This document shows, piece after piece, positions 43,462 through 51,196 of a stretch of 64,000 bases of DNA. The DNA is from Arthrobacter sp. FW305-BF8 (lineage in GTDB: Bacteria; Actinomycetota; Actinomycetes; Actinomycetales; Micrococcaceae). The stretch's first letter is position 1. Every line of letters begins with the position of its first letter. The notes below the pieces were generated by a model. It saw nothing but the letters and a program-made list of their open reading frames with translations, did no database searches and was not told the origin of the DNA. The translations under genes were made by a program, and so were the position numbers. Location of the stretch: contig NZ_CP084561.1 of assembly GCF_021789315.1 (NCBI RefSeq), positions 1,612,001 through 1,676,000 on the forward strand, written 5' to 3'.

Positions 43462-45236
43462 AGGGCCTCGCGCACGTCAGTGAGCACCTGGTCCAGCGCG
43501 GCCCTCGCCGCCAGCCGGGCTTCGGGCAGTTCAGCGGCGGAGCCGACGCTCTGGACAACCTCCAGGTAGCACTTGAGTTTCGGCTCCGTGCCGCTCGGCC
43601 GGATGATCACGCGGCTGAGGTCGCGGGTCACATAGAGCAGCCCGTCGGTCGGAGGCAGCTGTTCGCTGCCTTCGGCCAGATCCACGAATGACTCCACGGC
43701 CGACCCGCCGAACGATTCGGGCGGGTTCACGCGCAACCGGTTCATCATGGCGTCCAGCAGGCCGAGGTCACCCACGCGGATGCTCAGCTGGTCGCTGGCG
43801 TGGAGCCCGTGCACCAGGTACAGCTCGTCCAGGGTGTCGAAGATCGTCTTGCCCTCGGCCTTGGCTGCGGCGGCCAATTCCGCAATCAGCACCGCGGCGG
43901 ACAGCCCGTCCTTGTCCCGGACCAGGTCCGGAGCAACGCAGTAACCCAGCGCCTCCTCATAGCCGTAGACGAGGCCCGGCACCCGCGAAATCCACTTGAA
44001 CCCGGTCAGCGTTTCCTCATGGGCGTACCCGGCTGCGGCGGCGATGTGTGAAAGCAGCCGCGACGAAACAATCGAATTGGCGAACACGCCGCCGGCAGCA
44101 TCCGCTCCAGCAGCATCCGCTCCAGTGGGGTCCGCTCTGATTGCGTCGGTTTTGGAGGCGGCCAGGCGCGCCACGACGTGTGCTCCCAGAAGGGCGCCCA
44201 CCTCGTCGCCCCGCAGCATCCGCCACGCGCCCGTGTCCGGGTCCTTCGCGGCCACCGCGGCACGGTCCGCGTCCGGGTCGTTGGCCAGAACGATGTCTGC
44301 GTCCGCCTGCATCGCCTCACCCAGGGCCAGATCCAGGGCGCCGGCTTCCTCAGGGTTGGGAAAACTGACGGTGGGGAAGTCCGGGTCCGGCTCCGCCTGT
44401 TCGCTGACGAGCGTCACGTCGGTGAATCCGGCTGCCTCCAGAACGGAGACTGCTGTCGCTCCGCCGACGCCGTGCAACGGTGTCAGGACGATCTTCAGGT
44501 CCCGGGCCGGGAAGAGCCCGCGGTCGGCAAGCCCTGCCGTGGCGGCCTCGTAGTCCTGGACGATCCGGTCGTCCAGGACCGTCCAGCCGTCCTGGGCCAG
44601 GGGGATCGCGGCAAGGTCGCCCGCCTTGCTGATGTCGGTGGCGATCAGGGCGTCGTACGGCGCTACTATCTGTGCGCCCCGGCCGCTTTCCTCCACCGCA
44701 TGCCGGCCGAGGTACACCTTGTAGCCGTTATCCTGCGGGGGGTTGTGGCTGGCTGTGACCATCACGCCCCCGTCGCACTCCAGAGCCCGGACCGCATACG
44801 CCAGCAGCGGCGTCGGCAGGGGAGCCGGCATCAGGAACGTCTCGATGCCCGCCGCAGTGAACACCGCCGCCGTCTCCTTCGCGAAAATGTCGGAGTTGTA
44901 GCGGGCGTCATAGCCGACGACGGCGCGTGGCCGTGTTCCGGGGGCGGCCTCCGCCACCGTCCGGACCAGGAAATTGGCGAAGCCCGCCGCCGCACGGCGG
45001 ACCACGACGCGGTTCATCCGGTTGGGCCCCGGACCCAGGGCGGCACGCAGGCCGGCCGTTCCGAACTGCAACGTGCCCCGGAAGCTGTCCTCAAGGTCCT
45101 GCCGGGCGGCGGGCGTGCCGGCCTCGGTGAGCTTCACGAGTTCGGTCAGCGTTGCCGCGGTCCGGGGATCCGGATCCTGGGCGGCCCAGGCGCGGGCGTC
45201 GTTGAGCAGCTGCAGGTCGGCTTCGGAAGACGTCAT
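43452..45236 (-). CDS. Phospho-sugar mutase (phosphoglucomutase/phosphomannomutase family)
   Basis: 594 residues, alpha-D-phosphohexomutase superfamily. Phosphoserine loop VMVTASHNPPQDNGYKVY, metal loop LANDPDADRAAVAA, sugar-binding region TGFKWISR and the C-terminal phosphate site IIRPSGTEPKLKCYLEV are intact. Interconverts hexose 1- and 6-phosphates (mannose, glucose or deoxyribose substrates are all possible for this subfamily; punA and deoC in the window make phosphopentomutase a thought). An Ala/Asp/Gly-rich insert near residues 370-380 is coded by a small tandem repeat (44097-44135). ATG 45236 has no ribosome site but a TAGTTT at -10 spacing. Confidence 0.9.
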   Translation of the reverse strand: MTSSEADLQLLNDARAWAAQDPDPRTAATLTELVKLTEAGTPAARQDLEDSFRGTLQFGTAGLRAALGPGPNRMNRVVVRRAAAGFANFLVRTVAEAAPGTRPRAVVGYDARYNSDIFAKETAAVFTAAGIETFLMPAPLPTPLLAYAVRALECDGGVMVTASHNPPQDNGYKVYLGRHAVEESGRGAQIVAPYDALIATDISKAGDLAAIPLAQDGWTVLDDRIVQDYEAATAGLADRGLFPARDLKIVLTPLHGVGGATAVSVLEAAGFTDVTLVSEQAEPDPDFPTVSFPNPEEAGALDLALGEAMQADADIVLANDPDADRAAVAAKDPDTGAWRMLRGDEVGALLGAHVVARLAASKTDAIRADPTGADAAGADAAGGVFANSIVSSRLLSHIAAAAGYAHEETLTGFKWISRVPGLVYGYEEALGYCVAPDLVRDKDGLSAAVLIAELAAAAKAEGKTIFDTLDELYLVHGLHASDQLSIRVGDLGLLDAMMNRLRVNPPESFGGSAVESFVDLAEGSEQLPPTDGLLYVTRDLSRVIIRPSGTEPKLKCYLEVVQSVGSAAELPEARLAARAALDQVLTDVREALGL

Positions 45237-45243
45237 GGCATCC

Positions 45244-45249
45244 AAACTA
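45244..45249 (-). promoter_or_regulatory. Candidate -10 element of the phosphosugar mutase gene, leaderless arrangement
   Basis: On the minus strand TAGTTT, seven bases, then ATG 45236. Confidence 0.35.
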
Positions 45250-45329
45250 TCGTCAAAGTTCGGCGGAGCGGCGCCGGACGGGGCTGCTGACCGGTTACAA
45301 CTCGCCGGTCCGTGGCGGCCGAGCCCTGC

Positions 45330-45357
45330 TTGACAAGAGATTCTGGACACGTACTGT
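45330..45357 (+). promoter_or_regulatory. Promoter of the Rrf2 regulator gene, leaderless
   Basis: TTGACA (45330-45335), 16 bases, TACTGT (45352-45357), seven bases, GTG. This is the best-formed promoter in the window and puts transcription start at or next to the start codon. Confidence 0.7.
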
Positions 45358-45364
45358 CTTGGTT

Positions 45365-45892
45365 GTGAAGTTGAACCAGGGGGTGGAGTGGGCCCTCCAC
45401 TGCTGCGTCAACATGGCATGGGCGCCCGCCGGCGAACCAATCAGCAGCGGCCGGATGGCCGAGCTGTATAAGCTGCCGCCGGCGTACCTGAACAAGCAGC
45501 TTCAGTGCCTGGTGCGGGCAGGCGTCCTGCAGTCCGTGTCCGGCCCGAGGGGAGGGTTCCAGTTGGCCCGGCGGCCTGACCGGATCTCGGTGCTGGACGT
45601 GGTGCTGGCCATCGAAGGCCGGGACCTGGCCTTCCGCTGCGACGGCATCCTGGAGAACTGCCCCGGCGGTGATGCGGGGGAGGACTACTTCCGCAGCTGC
45701 ATCATTTCGCAGTCAATGCGCCAGGCGGAGCTGGCCTGGCGGACCGAACTCGCACGGCAGTCCGTGGCGGGCATAGCGGAGTCCCTCGAACGGCGGTTCC
45801 CCGAGGCTCGGGCCAGCTCGCTCGCCCAACTCCTCGGCAACAACAACGCGGGGTCACTTAGCGCCCCTTCCGAAGCCCGCAACGGGCGCTAA
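45365..45892 (+). CDS. Rrf2-family transcriptional regulator (possible Fe-S/NO sensor)
   Basis: 175 residues. N-terminal winged helix VKLNQGVEWALHCC, SSGRMAELYKLPPAYLNKQL and SGPRGGFQLARRPDRIS are typical Rrf2 (NsrR, IscR, CymR). Three Cys after the dimer helix, FRCDGILENC and FRSC, spaced C-x6-C-x12-C, could hold an Fe-S cluster, so an NsrR-like NO or redox sensor is plausible, fitting nearby nitrite genes. GTG 45365 rather than TTG 45359, because the promoter places +1 there. The last ~14 codons and the TAA are formed by repeat copy B. Confidence 0.88.
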   Translation: MKLNQGVEWALHCCVNMAWAPAGEPISSGRMAELYKLPPAYLNKQLQCLVRAGVLQSVSGPRGGFQLARRPDRISVLDVVLAIEGRDLAFRCDGILENCPGGDAGEDYFRSCIISQSMRQAELAWRTELARQSVAGIAESLERRFPEARASSLAQLLGNNNAGSLSAPSEARNGR

Positions 45893-45900
45893 GTGACCCC
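45850..45900. repeat. TCACTTAGCGCCC palindromic repeat, copy B
   Basis: GGGTCACTTAGCGCCC (45851-45866) pairs perfectly with GGGCGCTAAGTGACCC (45884-45899), extended by one G-C at 45850/45900. Same family as copy A (37691-37740). It covers the 3' end of the Rrf2 gene, whose TAA is in the right arm, and probably also terminates it and the convergent punA. Confidence 0.8.
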
Positions 45901-45925
45901 GCCCGGCTCTTCCCCCGCGTTGCGG

Positions 45926-46744
45926 TCAGAGCCGGCCGATAATCTCCGCGAGGAGCTTGGAGATGCGAGGCCCCGCAGCGTGTCCGGCTTCGAGCACCTC
46001 CTCATGGCTCAGCGGCGTCGGGCTGATGCCGGCCGCGAGATTGGTGACCAGCGAGATGCCGAAGACCTCCATGCCGGCGTGCCGCGCAGCGATGGCCTCC
46101 AGCGCCGTCGACATGCCCACCAGGTCGGCACCGATCCGCTTGGCGTACTGCACCTCGGCCGGCGTCTCGTAGTGCGGGCCGGTGAACTGGGCGTAGACAC
46201 CTTCGGCCAGCGACGGGTCCACCTCGCGGGCCAAATCCCGGATCCGCGAGGAGTACAGATCGGTCAGGTCCACGAAGGTGGCGCCCTCGAGCGGTGACGC
46301 CGCGGTGAGGTTGATGTGATCTTTGATGAGCACAGGGGTGCCGGGCGCCCAGTCTTCGTTCAGCCCGCCGCAGCCGTTGGTGATTACCAGGATCCGGCAG
46401 CCTGCGGCGGCAGCGGTGCGCACGCCGTGGGCAACGGCACGGACGCCTTTGCCCTCGTAGTAGTGTGTGCGGGCGCCGAGGACCAGTGCCCGCTTGCCTC
46501 CACGCGTCAGCACCGACCGGATGGTGCCCACGTGTCCCTCCACCGCGGGAGCCGAAAATCCGGGGACCTCCGACGCCGCCAGCGTGGCAGTGGTCTCGCC
46601 GATGAGGTCGGCAGCCTCGGCCCAGCCTGAACCCAGGACCAGGGCGACGTCGTGCTTTGCGACGCCGGTCTCCGCCGCGATGTAGTCCGCGGCCGTCCGC
46701 GCCGCCTCGAAGGGATCCGTGTCCGGGAATTCTGTTGTGCTCAC
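45926..46744 (-). CDS. Purine-nucleoside phosphorylase
   Basis: 272 residues, trimeric PNP type. Phosphate loop VLGSGWAEAADLIGET, RTHYYEGKG, VITNGCGGLNEDWAPG, QFTGPHYETPAEVQY (Glu for base), GMSTALEAIAARHAGMEV and SLVTNLAAGI (Asn for base) are intact. Cleaves purine nucleosides with phosphate to base and pentose 1-phosphate. Start GTG 46744, with TAGCTT seven bases before it. Divergent from the LpdA-like gene across 117 bases. Confidence 0.94.
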   Translation of the reverse strand: MSTTEFPDTDPFEAARTAADYIAAETGVAKHDVALVLGSGWAEAADLIGETTATLAASEVPGFSAPAVEGHVGTIRSVLTRGGKRALVLGARTHYYEGKGVRAVAHGVRTAAAAGCRILVITNGCGGLNEDWAPGTPVLIKDHINLTAASPLEGATFVDLTDLYSSRIRDLAREVDPSLAEGVYAQFTGPHYETPAEVQYAKRIGADLVGMSTALEAIAARHAGMEVFGISLVTNLAAGISPTPLSHEEVLEAGHAAGPRISKLLAEIIGRL

Positions 46745-46751
46745 CCGGTCC

Positions 46752-46757
46752 AAGCTA
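46752..46757 (-). promoter_or_regulatory. Candidate -10 element of the purine-nucleoside phosphorylase gene, leaderless arrangement
   Basis: On the minus strand TAGCTT, seven bases (GGACCGG), then GTG 46744. No -35 seen. Confidence 0.35.
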
Positions 46758-46861
46758 CCGTGCCGGAGCTGGTGCGGGCAGCAGAAACGCGCCCTAGCGG
46801 GCTGCCCGGCCGGCCCCGGAAGATTGGTGGTCCGGCGCCGGATGCAGGAGAATGACTTCTT

Positions 46862-48277
46862 GTGACTATGCATCCTGATTTCAGCGCCCCCCGAATTGCA
46901 ATTCTCGGCGGAGGTCCGGGCGGCTACGAAGCCGCCATGGTGGCCGCCTCGCTGGGAGCCCAAGTCACCATCATCGAGCGGGCCGGCCTCGGCGGTTCCG
47001 CGGTGCTGACCGACGTCGTGCCGTCCAAGACGCTGATCGCGACGGCGGACCTGATGACCCGCGTCGGCGGTGCCGGCGAGCTGGGGGTCAAGTTCGACGT
47101 CGACGGCGGGGACTTCGTTCCGGTCATGCGCGCCGATCTCAAGCACATCAACGACCGCCTGCTCGGCCTAGCGCGCCAGCAGTCCCAGGACATCCAGACC
47201 GGCCTGGAGCACCAGAACGTCCGGATTCTGAACGGCTCCGGCAAACTGGTGGACAACCACACCATCGAGGTCCTGACGGTCGACGGAACCGAAACCGTCG
47301 AGGCGGACGCCATCCTGCTGACCGTCGGGGCCCACCCCCGGGAACTGCCCACGGCGCGGCCGGACGGCGAACGGATCCTGAACTGGGCCCAGATCTACAA
47401 CCTGGACGAACTGCCGGAGGAACTGATCGTCGTGGGTTCCGGCGTGACCGGCGCCGAATTCGCCTCCGCCTACAACGGCCTGGGCTCGAAGGTCACCCTG
47501 ATCTCCAGCCGCGACCGCGTGCTTCCGGGTTCCGACACGGACGCTGCCGAGGTGCTGGAGGAGGTTTTCGAACGCCGCGGCGTGAAGGTGCTGTCCCGTT
47601 CGCGGGCCGAGACGGTGGAACGGACCGACGACGGCGTGGTGGTCACCCTCGGTGACGGCTCCAAGGTCACGGGCAGCCACTGCCTGGTCTGCGTGGGTTC
47701 CATTCCCAACACGGCCGGCATCGGCCTGGAGGAAGCCGGCGTCGCACTGACCGAAAGCGGCCACATCAAGGTCGACGGCGTCTCCCGCACCACTGCCCCG
47801 AACATCTACGCCGCCGGCGACTGCACCGGTGTCCTGGCCCTCGCCTCCGTCGCGGCCATGCAGGGCCGGATCGCGATTGCGCACTTCCTGGGCGACCAGG
47901 TGACCCCTATCAAGCTGCACCAGGTGGCGTCCAACATCTTCACCTCTCCCGAGATCGCGTCTGTGGGCGTGTCCGAGGCAGAGATCGAGTCCGGCAAGTA
48001 CCAGGGCGACATCATCAAGCTGTCCCTGAAGAGCAACGCCCGCGCCAAGATGCGCAACGTCAAGGACGGCTTCGTCAAGATCTTCGCCCGCAAGGGATCC
48101 GGGACAGTCATCGGCGGCGTGGTGGTTGGCGCTAACGCGTCCGAACTGATCTTCGCCATCTCCATCGCGGTGAAGCAGAAACTGCACGTCGACGACGTGG
48201 CCAGCACGTTCACCGTGTACCCGTCGCTGAGCGGCTCTATCTCGGAGGCCGCACGCCGGCTGCACGTGCACATCTAG
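46862..48277 (+). CDS. lpdA: NAD(P)H-quinone reductase, LpdA/flavoprotein disulphide reductase family
   Basis: 471 residues. FAD motif IAILGGGPGGYEAAMVA, NAD motif LIVVGSGVTGAEFASAY, IYAAGDCTGVLALASVA and a dimerisation domain with the FTVYPSLSGSISEAARRL end. The usual CxxxxC redox pair is replaced: GLGGSAVLTDVVPSKTL has no Cys. This is the pattern of mycobacterial LpdA (Rv3303c-type), which reduces quinones instead of lipoamide. GTG 46862 or ATG 46868 two codons later; AGGAG lies 11 bases before the GTG. Confidence 0.9.
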   Translation: MTMHPDFSAPRIAILGGGPGGYEAAMVAASLGAQVTIIERAGLGGSAVLTDVVPSKTLIATADLMTRVGGAGELGVKFDVDGGDFVPVMRADLKHINDRLLGLARQQSQDIQTGLEHQNVRILNGSGKLVDNHTIEVLTVDGTETVEADAILLTVGAHPRELPTARPDGERILNWAQIYNLDELPEELIVVGSGVTGAEFASAYNGLGSKVTLISSRDRVLPGSDTDAAEVLEEVFERRGVKVLSRSRAETVERTDDGVVVTLGDGSKVTGSHCLVCVGSIPNTAGIGLEEAGVALTESGHIKVDGVSRTTAPNIYAAGDCTGVLALASVAAMQGRIAIAHFLGDQVTPIKLHQVASNIFTSPEIASVGVSEAEIESGKYQGDIIKLSLKSNARAKMRNVKDGFVKIFARKGSGTVIGGVVVGANASELIFAISIAVKQKLHVDDVASTFTVYPSLSGSISEAARRLHVHI

Positions 48278-48456
48278 GCGGCGCCGCACAACCTGTGAAT
48301 GGCGGCTTGCTCCTAGTCGCCACCGGCAGAGCTGAGTAAGATTCAGACTGTCGATCCCCGGGGTTGGCGGCACCGGGCTGCGACAGACCGATCACGAGCG
48401 GTCAGCCATGCGGAGGTACTTCCGGACGGTCGGACCGCGGAAGCCAGGAGCATGCC

Positions 48457-48828
48457 ATGATCACTGTTCAAAAAGCCGCAATCAACACCGCCCTCGTCGC
48501 GGCCCTCGTCGGAGGCGGTGCCTACCTCGCCATGGGCTATCCTCTCATTGCCTCGTCGACCGGAAGCCAGTCCAGCACGGACTCCGCCAAAGGTGGCCAC
48601 CAGGCCAACGGGATCACCGAGCAGCTGCTGACGGGGACCACGGCGACCCGGGTGAAGAATGCGGTGCTGGCGGCCAACCCCGGCGCGACGGTCCACCGGG
48701 TTGAGACGGACGCGGAGGGCGCGGTCTACGAAGCGCACATCACGAAGGCTGACGGCTCGCGGGCCACAGTGAAGCTGGACGGTTCCTTCAACATCACCGC
48801 TACGGAAGCGGGGCACGGACGCAGGTAG
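48457..48828 (+). CDS. Small exported PepSY-like protein
   Basis: 123 residues. A signal/anchor helix at about residues 7-30 (INTALVAALVGGGAYLAMG) is followed by a Ser/Gly/Gln-rich linker and a C-terminal PepSY-like fold (VKNAVLAANPGATVHRVETD, GAVYEAHITKADGSR). PepSY proteins are extracytoplasmic and often regulate proteases or sensors; function here is unknown. ATG 48457 has AGGAG six bases upstream. Monocistronic, convergent with the next gene 11 bases away. Confidence 0.8.
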   Translation: MITVQKAAINTALVAALVGGGAYLAMGYPLIASSTGSQSSTDSAKGGHQANGITEQLLTGTTATRVKNAVLAANPGATVHRVETDAEGAVYEAHITKADGSRATVKLDGSFNITATEAGHGRR

Positions 48829-48839
48829 TTGGCTGCGGC

Positions 48840-49544
48840 TCAGGAACAGGCGTACGGAGGAACGGCGTCGCCGGGTGCGAAGGGCTCGAACCAGTGGCGG
48901 ATATCCAGCTTGCCGGTACCCTGTTCGCCGGCGTCGTCCGCGTGGAGTGCGTCGTCCGCGTACAGGGTTCGTGAGTCGGCGTCCTCCAGCAGGACCTCCT
49001 CAACGATGGCCCGCCACTCCTCGGGGAGGTCCAGTTCGTAAATGTCCTCGGTAATCCTTGCCTGGTCGAGCAGGCAATGGATGGCGAGTTCGCCTGCGAG
49101 GCAGCCGGGGGCGGCCCATCCGCGGGCAAAGGACGCGGTAACGTCAGCTGCCACCACAATGAACCGCTGCGTGAACTTCGCGTCATAGTTGGAAGCGAAC
49201 TGCGGGGGCAGCGAGGACAGCACGGACGTTCCGGCGATGGCGTCGGGCGTGACGGTGTCCAGCTCGTGCAGCGTGCCGAGGTCGCGGAACAGCTGGTCGA
49301 TGAGGATGCTGGACGAATTCCACAGCAGGCCCGCCAGCAGGCGCGTCTGGCGTGCGGACTGTTCCCGGTCCTCGGAGCCGGCGGCCATCTCCGCCAGGTC
49401 CTCGGGATCGAACTGGAGCCGCTGCTCGGGGGTCATGTCGTCGGGATGCGGGTCCAGCCCCAGGAGCTCAAGGCTCAACCCGGTGAGCTTCTCCGAGTCG
49501 GCCAGCAGTTCTTCGGTGATGTCGTCGTCTTCGTCGGCATTCAT
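48840..49544 (-). CDS. Conserved hypothetical acidic protein
   Basis: 234 residues, soluble, strongly acidic at both ends (MNADEDDDITEELLADSEK; LLEDADSRTLYADDALHADD). The middle is helical and hydrophobic-patterned (LLAGLLWNSSSILIDQLFRD; FIVVAADVTASFARGWAAPG). I do not recognise a family. I chose ATG 49544 over an upstream GTG because TAGCAT lies seven bases before it, matching the leaderless pattern seen elsewhere. Upstream in the same direction is the nitrate operon, 89 bases away, whose genes read toward it. Confidence 0.7.
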   Translation of the reverse strand: MNADEDDDITEELLADSEKLTGLSLELLGLDPHPDDMTPEQRLQFDPEDLAEMAAGSEDREQSARQTRLLAGLLWNSSSILIDQLFRDLGTLHELDTVTPDAIAGTSVLSSLPPQFASNYDAKFTQRFIVVAADVTASFARGWAAPGCLAGELAIHCLLDQARITEDIYELDLPEEWRAIVEEVLLEDADSRTLYADDALHADDAGEQGTGKLDIRHWFEPFAPGDAVPPYACS

Positions 49545-49551
49545 GCTCCCG

Positions 49552-49557
49552 ATGCTA
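49552..49557 (-). promoter_or_regulatory. Candidate -10 element of the acidic hypothetical gene, leaderless arrangement
   Basis: On the minus strand TAGCAT, seven bases, ATG 49544. TCGGAC 17 bases upstream is a weak -35. Confidence 0.35.
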
Positions 49558-49633
49558 CCGGCCACCCGCGGCCAGTCCGATTTGTGTGACGCGGCACCTC
49601 AAAGAGCTTGCCAGGTCCGGTCACGCAGCGGCT

Positions 49634-51196
49634 CTAGGCGGCGGCCCGCTGAAAGTGCTTCTCGATCAGCCCTTTGATGTCCTCGTGGCAGCCGCCGCAG
49701 CCGGTGCCCGCACGGGTTGAAGCGGAGACCTCGGCCACGGTGGAGCAGCCGCCGGTCACGGCTTCGGCGATTTTGCCGCCGCTCACGCCGGCGCAGCGGC
49801 ACACCGTGCTCTCGGGGTCATTTGAGGCACCGGCCGTGGCCAGCTGGTCGGGCCCGTCCAGGCGCAGGAGCAGGGACCTGTCCGCGGGCAGTTCGGCGCC
49901 TCGTTCGAAGAGCTGCACCAGCTCTCCCGCGGTGCGCGGCATGCCCACGCTGACCAGGCCCTCCAGCACACCGCCCCGGGTGGTCATCTTGACGTAGCGT
50001 CCGTGCTCGGGGTCGGCCCACTGGGCGATCTGCAGCCGCGGCCTGCCGGTGACGGCGCCGGCTGTCAGGACTTCCTCATCCCAGGGATCGGCCGAGTTGT
50101 CCCCGGCGACAGCCATGTTCATGCCGCGGGCCTTCAGCACAATCACACCGGGCTTTTCCTGGGGGAGCGGGGGCAGGGAGTCGGCGTCCTCCGCGGCACC
50201 CTCGGACAGGAGCAGGAGGTATTCGGCGAGCCATTCGGCCTGCCGCCAGCCGGGACCTACCAGGCCAGACGGTCCGCGCGCGGTGCGGCACTCGACGCAG
50301 GCAGGATCCGGGCAGCGGACCTCGGCGCAGTCGCCGATGGCGAAGATGTGCGGCTCGTGGTGCGCGCGCAGCCGGTGGTCCACCAGGATGCCGGTCCCGG
50401 TGGAAAGCCCGCAGCCCTCGGCGAGCTCAATGCGCGGGCGGACGCCGCAGGACAGGACCAGCAGGTCGCCGTCGATCGCCGAGCCGTCGTCGAGCAGCAG
50501 AGCGGAGAACCCGCCGTCGGGCGCGTTGTGCTCAATGCCCGTGGAGCGGGCGTTGCCGGCCATCCGGACGCCGCAGTTGCGCAGGCTCGCGGCCAGCACC
50601 GCGCCGCCGCCGCGATCGATGTTTCGGCCCAGCGGGTGGGGCCCGTTGTGCACCACCGTGACCGTGGCGCCTTCCTCTGCTGCAGCGAGGGCAGTCTCAA
50701 GCCCCAGCACGCCGCCGCCCAGCACCACCACCCGCTTGCGGCCGGCCACCGCCTGGCGCAGCACCTCGGCGTCGCGGAGGTCGCGGAGCGCGGTGACGCC
50801 CGGCGGAAGCACGGGAGCGGCTGGGTCCGGGTTCAGCCCCGTGAGATTCGGGATCACGGGACGGGAACCGGTGGCGAAGACCAGCCGGTCGTAGTGGGCC
50901 GACGTGCCGTCGGAGAGGATGACTGACTGCCGCGCGCGGTCCACGCGCCGAACCGTCACGCCCAGCCGGACGTCCACGCCGTCGGCCACGAGGGCCGCGG
51001 CGTCGGCGAGGGCCAGCGCCTCGGGGGTGGTGCGGCCGACCCCGAGATCGGCCACCAGCACGCGGTTGTACGCGGCCTCGGCTTCCTGGCCGATGACCGT
51101 CAGCCCCACCTGCCCCGCACGCAGTGCCGGCAGCAGTTCGTCGACCAGCCGTGCGGCCACCGGACCGAATCCGACAATTACAATCTGCTCGCTCAT
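49634..51196 (-). CDS. Assimilatory nitrate reductase electron-transfer subunit (NasB-like FAD / [2Fe-2S] protein)
   Basis: 520 residues. FAD domain IVIVGFGPVAARLVDELLP, FATGSRPVIPN, NAD motif VVVLGGGVLGLETALAA, FAD end HIFAIGDCAEV, and a C-terminal BFD-like [2Fe-2S] domain with VCRCAGVSGG and GTGCGGCHEDI. Directly after GDC there is an unusual Cys cluster, CAEVRCPDPACVEC (C-x4-C-x4-C-x2-C), which could bind a further cluster or zinc. It passes electrons from NAD(P)H to the molybdenum subunit NasC. ATG 51196 overlaps the nasC stop (ATGA), so they are made together. Confidence 0.9.
   Translation of the reverse strand: MSEQIVIVGFGPVAARLVDELLPALRAGQVGLTVIGQEAEAAYNRVLVADLGVGRTTPEALALADAAALVADGVDVRLGVTVRRVDRARQSVILSDGTSAHYDRLVFATGSRPVIPNLTGLNPDPAAPVLPPGVTALRDLRDAEVLRQAVAGRKRVVVLGGGVLGLETALAAAEEGATVTVVHNGPHPLGRNIDRGGGAVLAASLRNCGVRMAGNARSTGIEHNAPDGGFSALLLDDGSAIDGDLLVLSCGVRPRIELAEGCGLSTGTGILVDHRLRAHHEPHIFAIGDCAEVRCPDPACVECRTARGPSGLVGPGWRQAEWLAEYLLLLSEGAAEDADSLPPLPQEKPGVIVLKARGMNMAVAGDNSADPWDEEVLTAGAVTGRPRLQIAQWADPEHGRYVKMTTRGGVLEGLVSVGMPRTAGELVQLFERGAELPADRSLLLRLDGPDQLATAGASNDPESTVCRCAGVSGGKIAEAVTGGCSTVAEVSASTRAGTGCGGCHEDIKGLIEKHFQRAAA

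Noticed and set aside
46862..48277. Dihydrolipoamide dehydrogenase of a 2-oxoacid complex
   Set aside because: The redox-active CxxxxC pair is absent, which fits the LpdA quinone reductase type instead.
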